A stretch of DNA of 9,738 nucleotides from Dehalococcoidia bacterium (GTDB lineage Bacteria; Chloroflexota; Dehalococcoidia; GIF9; AB-539-J10): contig JAOUDT010000036.1 of assembly GCA_029859145.1 (NCBI GenBank), positions 1 to 9,738 of the forward strand. Direction: 5' to 3'. The position numbers were made by a program, and so were the translations under genes. The notes under the pieces were generated by a model. That model saw only the letters and a list, made by a program, of their open reading frames with translations. It was not told the origin of the DNA and did no database searches. Of this stretch, positions 1-4,179 are shown piece by piece. Within the stretch, counting starts at the first letter, position 1. The number at the start of each line of letters is the position of its first letter.

Positions 1-293
1 CCCCTAGCGCAATAATTGTTTGTTCCGATGATCGCGGTGCTACTTCCATAGTGAGTATCGGCGCGGTCACTCAAACCATCTGTCTGGCTGCCCTCACCTA
101 TGGTCTGGGTACGTGTATTATGGGTATCCCGGTCTTATGGCCTGAAATATTTCGGGAGCTGCTCAATATCCCCAAAGACAGGGCCGTCGTAACATCAATA
201 GCCATTGGCTATCCTGACCTCAGGGCTCCGCTTAACACATTTCCACGACCCCGTGAACCATTAGGTAGTTTAGTCAAGTGGCATGGGTGGTGA
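1..293 (+). CDS. Nitroreductase-family protein, C-terminal part (5' truncated by window edge)
   Basis: The frame is open from the first bases (codons begin at base 3) to TGA at 291-293, giving about 96 residues. The GTG at 51 lies within this open frame and is probably internal, not the start. The visible stretch resembles the C-terminal half of FMN-dependent nitroreductases: a helix reading GAVTQTICLAA, then YGLGTCIMG, a helix ending in the LNIPKDRAVV region, the strand AIGYPD, and a tail of R/P-rich residues ending in WHGW. In this family the YGLGTxxxG and GYPD segments lie around the flavin and close the dimeric fold; members reduce nitro compounds, quinones or related substrates with NAD(P)H in the cytoplasm. 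The substrate cannot be told from this fragment. It ends convergently to the split-barrel gene at 655-1077, with 361 bp between them. The family call is fairly secure; the N-terminal FMN-phosphate site lies outside the window. Confidence 0.85.
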   Translation, partial: PSAIIVCSDDRGATSIVSIGAVTQTICLAALTYGLGTCIMGIPVLWPEIFRELLNIPKDRAVVTSIAIGYPDLRAPLNTFPRPREPLGSLVKWHGW

Positions 294-654
294 GCTGATA
301 GACTACCTTTGCTGACATTAAACGGTTCAAGTAGCGAAAGGCCACAATCTGAGTAGTCGTGCACCCCGGCAAATGGCACAACAGTCAGAATTGTTGTGGC
401 GCTTCCGAGCGAAAAGCTGGACAGTTGTCCGACCAAGGGTTGGCTTTATCGGCTCTGTACCCCAAGACACGCCTCACGGTTAGGGAATCACAGAACGCCA
501 AACTGTCGCCCTTCAACAGGCATCGGCGCCACTTTTCAACCATATATTGGGATTTCCGTTTAGGATTATGGAAGGAAATGGTGGCTCTTAACTGCCATGG
601 TGGCATAATCTCTTTGCAGAAATGAATTTGAGTTAATACTCAGGATGAAAATGT
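294..654. other. Non-coding gap with short inverted and direct repeats
   Basis: This stretch separates two convergent genes. Open frames on both strands (359-625 + and 385-606 -) resemble no family I know and overlap each other antisense, so I do not call them. Visible structure: a hairpin with perfect 7-bp arms CACAACA (377-383) and TGTTGTG (392-398); TGCCA/TGGCA arms with a 3-base loop at 593-605; the 8-bp direct repeat ATGGTGGC at 578-585 and 597-604; and TGAGT/ACTCA arms at 629-642 just beyond the stop of the minus-strand gene. None is followed by a T-run on either strand, so none qualifies as a standard intrinsic terminator. Confidence 0.5.
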
Positions 655-1077
655 CTACATCTGGAATTGTCTCATTCCCGAAGGGGAGACATATTGCAGC
701 TCATCGGGCAAGACCTCCAATAAGGTGTAATCAGGGTCTTCGGGGCTAGACCAATGACTGTTGAAAAAACCAATCCGTTTTGCGATGCTGGTTCTTGTAT
801 TCTTGTCTTTAACGATTTTGGCTTTCCCTAGTATTCGTATACAGCAATCCTCGCCACTCTCACTGAATTGATAGGTGAATTCCACATTTGGATTCTGCCT
901 AATTTGTGTAACTTTGTTGCTGGAAGTGGAGGTCACCATCCAGAACCTGCGATCCAAATATATCAGCGTCATTGGCCTTACTCTTGGTCGCATCCCATCC
1001 AAGGTGGCCAAGGCGACGAATTGAGTCTCCTTAAATTGACTCAATATCCGCCCTGCCTCATCGCTTGCGTAAGTCAT
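655..1077 (-). CDS. Pyridoxamine 5'-phosphate oxidase-family (FMN-binding split barrel) protein
   Basis: A 140-residue protein that fits the small single-domain split beta-barrel family (general stress protein 26 / PNPOx-like). Seen in order: an N-terminal helix, the strand FVALATLDG (about 20-28), the family signature PRVRPMTLIY (31-40) whose Arg and Met/Thr residues typically line the FMN-phosphate site, FWMVTSTSSNK (45-55), a helix QIRQNPNVEFTY, a strand with GKAKIV (84-89), and the C-terminal LLEVLPDELQYV strand (119-130). Family members bind FMN, heme or F420 as homodimers; very few are true pyridoxamine phosphate oxidases, so the substrate is unknown here. The ATG start is supported by AGAAGGA five bases upstream and a good promoter beyond it. 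It is transcribed divergently from the TatD-like gene, and the neighbouring nitroreductase fragment is another probable flavoprotein, but the two are convergent and not an operon. Confidence 0.85.
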   Translation of the reverse strand: MTYASDEAGRILSQFKETQFVALATLDGMRPRVRPMTLIYLDRRFWMVTSTSSNKVTQIRQNPNVEFTYQFSESGEDCCIRILGKAKIVKDKNTRTSIAKRIGFFNSHWSSPEDPDYTLLEVLPDELQYVSPSGMRQFQM

Positions 1078-1120
1078 CTCTATCCTTCTTCACACTTCTA
1101 CCAAACTGACAAACAAAGGC

Positions 1121-1149
1121 ATTATAGATAGGGATACCGGTCAAAGCAA
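1121..1149 (-). promoter_or_regulatory. Sigma70-type promoter for the split-barrel gene
   Basis: Read on the minus strand, a perfect TATAAT box (1126-1121) lies 17 bases downstream of TTGCTT (1149-1144), which matches the -35 consensus at three positions. The predicted transcript starts near 1114, giving a leader of about 37 bases that contains the AGAAGGA ribosome binding site. A TTGACC at 1144-1139 is a better -35 match but is only 12 bases from the -10, so it is unlikely to pair with it. Confidence 0.6.
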
Positions 1150-1191
1150 GCTACGAACCGCCTGACTTCGAATTCTATTAGTGTTGGACAA

Positions 1192-1209
1192 ATGTCGGGC
1201 TCTCGACAT
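1192..1209. promoter_or_regulatory. Operator-like inverted repeat upstream of the TatD-like gene
   Basis: Perfect 6-bp arms ATGTCG (1192-1197) and CGACAT (1204-1209) are separated by six bases. The repeat lies directly after a possible -35 TTGGAC (1184-1189) and overlaps the first base of a possible -10 TACACT (1209-1214; spacing 19, longer than ideal). A dimeric regulator bound here would block such a promoter. It ends about 50 bases before the start codon at 1259. The symmetry is directly visible; the role as an operator is inferred. Confidence 0.4.
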
Positions 1210-1245
1210 ACACTTTATTGGTAGAAGCTCTTATTTATTCGGAAC

Positions 1246-1252
1246 AAAGGAG
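1246..1252 (+). promoter_or_regulatory. Ribosome binding site of the TatD-like gene
   Basis: AAAGGAG lies six bases before the ATG at 1259. This is a strong Shine-Dalgarno match and fixes the start, with the metal-binding motif beginning only three codons later, as is normal for the family. Confidence 0.8.
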
Positions 1253-1258
1253 TAACGG

Positions 1259-2032
1259 ATGCTGATTGACGCTCATTGTCACCTCGACAGATATGAAGAG
1301 AGTCTGGGGCACGCATTAAAGCAAATAAAGCAGCACCAAATCTTTTCGATCAGTAATTCCATGGACCTTCCCTCATACAAACAAAATGTGAAGATAGCGG
1401 CGACTTCGGATCTCGTCTCACCTGTTTTTGGCATCCATCCCTGGAATGCTTCGGAATATGTCGGCTGCCTAGAGGATTTGGATTGGGCTATCTCCGAGAG
1501 TCCGATGATCGGTGAGATCGGCCTGGATTATTACTTTGTCAACGAAACCTCGCGATACGCTGATCAGAGAAAAGTGTTCGAATACTTCCTCAGAGCGGCG
1601 AGCAGGCAGAAGAAGATTGTCATCGTGCACACCAAAGGCGCAGAAAGTGAGACCTTTCAGCTTCTAAAGAAGTACAATACAGAGCGTGTGATTATCCACT
1701 GGTACTCAGGTCCGTGGCATGTTCTCAAAGCGATGGTAGAGCATGGGTTCTACTTTACCATCGGAGTTGAAGTGCTGTTTTCACAGCATATCCAGGAAAT
1801 TGCAGGGTACTTGCCGGTGGAGCTAATCCTCACAGAAACGGATAACCCTGGAGGAAACGAGTCACTAACTGGCAATGTCGGGACCCCATTGCTAATAAAG
1901 GACGTTATCAAGAAGCTGGCAGAAATTAGAGGCACTAGCGACCAGATTATGATTGCTGCGGTTCACAATAACCTAATAAGGCTTGGCGGCGATGACCCAT
2001 GGCTAACAATGGTGCGAGCTTCTGGTGGCTAG
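1259..2032 (+). CDS. TatD-family metal-dependent hydrolase (putative DNase)
   Basis: A 257-residue TIM-barrel hydrolase of the TatD group. All expected metal ligands are visible: His6 and His8 in DAHCHLD, Glu86 in GEIGLDYY, His124 in IVHTKG, His147 in IIHWYSG and Asp195 in TETDNP. GIHPW (58-62) matches the family's GxHP motif. Proteins of this family use two divalent metal ions and several have 3'-5' exonuclease or DNase activity linked to DNA repair; many are uncharacterised. Length is typical (about 255-265). Compared with classical TatD, the usual HCFSG and HSR motifs read HWYSG and HTKG, which places it in a divergent subgroup. It stands alone: divergent from the split-barrel gene upstream, and followed by a gap with a new promoter before the aminotransferase. 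The family call is secure; the substrate is not known. Confidence 0.88.
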   Translation: MLIDAHCHLDRYEESLGHALKQIKQHQIFSISNSMDLPSYKQNVKIAATSDLVSPVFGIHPWNASEYVGCLEDLDWAISESPMIGEIGLDYYFVNETSRYADQRKVFEYFLRAASRQKKIVIVHTKGAESETFQLLKKYNTERVIIHWYSGPWHVLKAMVEHGFYFTIGVEVLFSQHIQEIAGYLPVELILTETDNPGGNESLTGNVGTPLLIKDVIKKLAEIRGTSDQIMIAAVHNNLIRLGGDDPWLTMVRASGG

Positions 2033-2136
2033 AAAATCACGTTCTTGGATAATCCTTTGTCGGCAGACCGGAATTAGTGACCAATCGCCTCAGTTGATCG
2101 GGGGTGAGAAAAGGGAGTGACCTTGAATGGCAGGAC

Positions 2137-2166
2137 TTGTTTTGGGCCTGTAATACAAAGTATAAT
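2137..2166 (+). promoter_or_regulatory. Sigma70-type promoter for the aminotransferase gene
   Basis: A perfect TATAAT (2161-2166) lies 18 bases after TTGTTT (2137-2142), a three-of-six -35 match. Transcription would begin near 2173, leaving a leader of about 28 bases to the GTG at 2201. The remainder of the 168-bp gap after the TatD-like gene (2033-2136) shows no terminator or gene that I can support. Confidence 0.55.
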
Positions 2167-2189
2167 TGACTACTTTTCCGCATAAATAG

Positions 2190-2196
2190 AAGGGGG
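2190..2196 (+). promoter_or_regulatory. Ribosome binding site selecting the GTG start of the aminotransferase
   Basis: AAGGGGG ends four bases before GTG at 2201. An ATG at 2211 is in another frame and cannot start this protein, so the GTG is the only start that keeps the conserved N-terminal YAFFxxxFVPL segment. Confidence 0.6.
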
Positions 2197-2200
2197 AAGT

Positions 2201-3181
2201 GTGCCACCTTATGCCTTTTTCCATAAGCAATTTGTGCCATTGTCAGAAGCCAAAATCGGAGTCCTGACCCATGCCCTCCACTACGGCACAGCTTGCTTCG
2301 AGGGCATCCGCGGCAACTGGGATAGCAAGCAGAAAAGATTCTGCCTCTTCAGAATCCGGGACCACTACGAGCGCATGCTTGGCGGCTGCCGCATCCTGAA
2401 AATAAAGCTTCCCTACTCCGTTGATAAGCTCTGTCAGTTGACCGCGGCACTCCTAGAGAGAAGTGGCTATAAGGAAGACGTGTATATCCGCCCTCTGGCT
2501 TACAAAAGCTCCGAAGCCGTAGGAGTCCGTCTTCACAACCTGGATGATGATTTCCTTATTGTGATGACCACGCTCCCTCCCTACCTTGATGCAGAAAATG
2601 GTGTTCGTTGCTGCACCTCATCGTGGCGCCGCGTGGATGACACCATGATTCCGCCTCGGGGCAAGATTTGCGGCATTTACGTAAACAGTGCACTGGCTAA
2701 GACCGAAGCTTGGGAAAATGGCTTTGACGAGGCAATATTGCTGACTCAAGACGGGCATGTTTCGGAGGGCAGCGGCGAGAATATCTTCCTTGTTTTGGGG
2801 GGAAGACTGATAACTCCACCTTCATCCGATAACATCCTCATGGGCATCACAAGAGACACGGTCATGAAATTGGCCAAAAATGAGCTGCGGATAGATACCA
2901 TTGAGAGGCAGGTTGACAGAAGCGAACTCTATGTGGCTGAAGAATGCTTCTTCACCGGGACAGCCGCCAACTTAGCGCCCATATTGGAAATCGACCACCG
3001 TCCGATAGGCAGTGGCAAGATAGGCAAAGTGACTGCCAAGTTACAGAAACTGTTCGCCGAAGTGATGGTGGGAAGAAATAGTAGATACCCTGAGTGGTAC
3101 TACCTGGTTTCCCCTAAAGCCGTAAGGCATAGCGTAGTTATCAAACGGGAGTCACCCCGGGATTTACCTGCAAAGCCTTAA
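2201..3181 (+). CDS. ilvE: Branched-chain amino acid aminotransferase (class IV PLP enzyme)
   Basis: A 326-residue fold-type IV pyridoxal-phosphate enzyme that exchanges the amino group between glutamate and branched-chain 2-oxo acids, the last step of valine, leucine and isoleucine synthesis. Seen: the N-terminal YAFFHKQFVPLSEAKIGV strand region, THALHYGTACFEGIRG (23-38), DHYERML (54-60), the catalytic lysine as Lys155 in RGKICGIYVNS, SEGSGENIF (188-196) with Glu189 placed to contact the PLP ring nitrogen, GITRDTV (215-221) and the phosphate-binding FTGTAAN (251-257). The K155-E189 spacing equals that of K159-E193 in E. coli IlvE. The start is GTG. By family experience the protein should end near RYPEWY (295-300); here another 26 residues follow and their codons run into the convergent aldolase gene. 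D-amino acid aminotransferase and ADC lyase are relatives, but the N-terminal motifs and length favour IlvE. Confidence 0.9.
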   Translation: MPPYAFFHKQFVPLSEAKIGVLTHALHYGTACFEGIRGNWDSKQKRFCLFRIRDHYERMLGGCRILKIKLPYSVDKLCQLTAALLERSGYKEDVYIRPLAYKSSEAVGVRLHNLDDDFLIVMTTLPPYLDAENGVRCCTSSWRRVDDTMIPPRGKICGIYVNSALAKTEAWENGFDEAILLTQDGHVSEGSGENIFLVLGGRLITPPSSDNILMGITRDTVMKLAKNELRIDTIERQVDRSELYVAEECFFTGTAANLAPILEIDHRPIGSGKIGKVTAKLQKLFAEVMVGRNSRYPEWYYLVSPKAVRHSVVIKRESPRDLPAKP

Positions 3182-3713
3182 GCAGATAGAGAAGGCGACA
3201 GCTTTGCTCGAGGACAACAGTATAGTAATAGGCTTCCTCTAACAACTGGCTGGCAGCAAAAGTTCCATGCCCTTGCACCAAAACCACTCTGTGCTCCCCC
3301 AATAACCTGGCTATTTCATCGGCAAGTTTCCCTTCCTTCCCTTCCGGTCCTGCACGTAAGATAGGCACCCTGGACAATAGAGCCCGCCCTTCTATGTCGG
3401 GCGGCACAATCTCTTTCTCTGTGAAGGACAAGGCAACAGCGTAGGGCGGATGAGCATGAACGACTGCCAATGCCGGGGTATTTCTATAGATACAGCGATG
3501 GACTTGCAGCTCGGTTGAAGCCAGGGGGGTAGCTCGATTGTTCTTGTTTATGCCCGTCTCCACCAAGTCCCCCTCCTGAATGTAGCCCAGGGCGCTGCCT
3601 CGATGGGTAATGACTAGACGTTCCCCAAGTTTCACGCTGAGGTTGCCTCCCTGAGGAGAAACCAAACCTTGAGTGAAGAGAGCTTGCCCTACAACTTGGA
3701 ATTGAGACAGCAC
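3141..3713 (-). CDS. Class II aldolase/adducin-family protein (fuculose-phosphate-aldolase-like)
   Basis: A 190-residue zinc-dependent aldolase of the FucA/AraD type, which cleaves or epimerises sugar phosphates in the cytoplasm, usually as a tetramer. Seen: GLVSPQGGNLSV (16-27) and THRGSALG (36-43), the expected phosphate-binding segments; ASTELQVH with Glu68 as the counterpart of the catalytic Glu73 of E. coli FucA; zinc ligands His86 and His88 in VVHAHPPYA and His149 in VQGHGTF. The substrate cannot be assigned, since methylthioribulose-phosphate dehydratases and ribulose-phosphate epimerases share this fold, and the protein is shorter than FucA (about 215), lacking most of the C-terminal tail. 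The start is GTG with no visible Shine-Dalgarno; the frame closes at a TGA six codons further upstream, so little extension is possible. The last 14 codons and the stop are antisense to the end of the aminotransferase gene. Confidence 0.82.
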   Translation of the reverse strand: MLSQFQVVGQALFTQGLVSPQGGNLSVKLGERLVITHRGSALGYIQEGDLVETGINKNNRATPLASTELQVHRCIYRNTPALAVVHAHPPYAVALSFTEKEIVPPDIEGRALLSRVPILRAGPEGKEGKLADEIARLLGEHRVVLVQGHGTFAASQLLEEAYYYTVVLEQSCRLLYLLKALQVNPGVTPV

Positions 3714-3731
3714 TGCATTAAACCAAAATCA

Positions 3732-3760
3732 AATATCAAGAAATTGAAATTACAGCTCAA
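3732..3760 (-). promoter_or_regulatory. Possible promoter for the class II aldolase gene
   Basis: On the minus strand TTGAGC (3760-3755) and GATATT (3737-3732) are separated by 17 bases; each matches the sigma70 consensus at four of six positions. The start would fall near 3725, leaving a leader of only about a dozen bases before the GTG at 3713, in keeping with the absence of a Shine-Dalgarno sequence. Alternatively the gene is read through from rpsT. Confidence 0.35.
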
Positions 3761-3786
3761 GGGTCAAAAGGGCTGAACTTGTCTCT

Positions 3787-3873
3787 GAATTCTCCTTCGT
3801 CTTTCGCATGTCTGTCCTTGGTTTCTGCATGTCATCGCTCACAAGATACAGAGTATCACTGAGCCGAGAATTC
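3787..3873 (-). other. Nested inverted-repeat element between rpsT and the aldolase gene
   Basis: Outer 8-bp arms GAATTCTC (3787-3794) and GAGAATTC (3866-3873) are exactly complementary. They enclose GCTCA (3837-3841)/TGAGC (3860-3864), which in turn enclose GATAC (3845-3849)/GTATC (3853-3857) around a 3-base loop. In an rpsT transcript the element begins about 48 bases after the stop codon. Between the outer arm and the inner hairpin, GCATGTC occurs twice (3806-3812, 3827-3833), 21 bases apart. There is no following T-run, so it is not a standard terminator; it could be an mRNA 3'-end structure, a small RNA or chance. Confidence 0.3.
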
Positions 3874-3921
3874 GTCCTTGCTGTAGCGAAAGGGACTCAA
3901 CTGTCATGGGTTACCGGACTA

Positions 3922-4179
3922 TTACTTCTTATTCAGCTTCTTCATCAAGCCAGACTTGAGTCTGGCGCCTTTATTTCTATGAACAATCCCTTTGCTTACT
4001 GCCTTATCTATGTTACTTATGGCCAGCATTGCCTTCTGCTTTGCCGATTCTTCCCCGGCATCGGCTGAACTCCTGGCCTTAACGATGCACGTTTTGACGC
4101 TGCGGCGCACCAAGCGATTTCGCAACCGCTTTCTCTCCGCTGTTCTGGCTACTTTGTCACCTTGCTTACTAGCTGACAC
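3922..4179 (-). CDS. rpsT: 30S ribosomal protein S20
   Basis: An 85-residue basic protein of the S20 family, which binds 16S rRNA directly early in 30S assembly. The N-terminal half has the expected ERKRLRNRLVRRSVKT helix (15-30) and the C-terminal half the family signature AISNIDKAVSKG..HRNKGARLKSGLMKKLN. Length is normal (about 85-90). The start is GTG at 4179-4177, inside the last codons of relA: the two genes overlap by 11 bp (4169-4179) in different frames. A strong ribosome binding site for it lies within relA. The arrangement suggests that rpsT is translated from the relA message by coupling or re-initiation; I saw no convincing separate promoter in the relA 3' end. Identification is secure despite the short length. 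Confidence 0.93.
   Translation of the reverse strand: MSASKQGDKVARTAERKRLRNRLVRRSVKTCIVKARSSADAGEESAKQKAMLAISNIDKAVSKGIVHRNKGARLKSGLMKKLNKK

Noticed and set aside
51..293. GTG at 51 as the true start of a short nitroreductase-like gene
   Set aside because: The frame stays open to the window edge and the upstream residues fit the family, so the gene is simply cut by the window.
263..308. AGGTAGT/ACTACCT inverted repeat around the nitroreductase stop as a terminator
   Set aside because: The arms are 7 bp but 32 bases apart, and only three Ts follow; too weak to call.
359..625. Overlapping open frames on both strands in the first gap (359-625 + and 385-606 -)
   Set aside because: They lie antisense to each other, have no good ribosome binding site, and the translations match no family I recognise; neither shows convincing domain-like composition.
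1259..2032. Possible Qat (QatD) anti-phage defence locus
   Set aside because: The TatD-like protein shares an HWxSG-type motif with QatD, but no QatA ATPase, QatB or QatC gene lies on either side; the neighbours are a split-barrel flavoprotein and an aminotransferase.
2033..2136. Terminator or small gene after the TatD-like gene
   Set aside because: No stem with a following T-run is present, and the only open frame (minus, 2037-2240) runs across the ilvE promoter and start without recognisable content.
3808..4068. Plus-strand open frame antisense to rpsT and its downstream gap
   Set aside because: rpsT on the other strand is unmistakable, and this frame has no ribosome binding site or recognisable motif.
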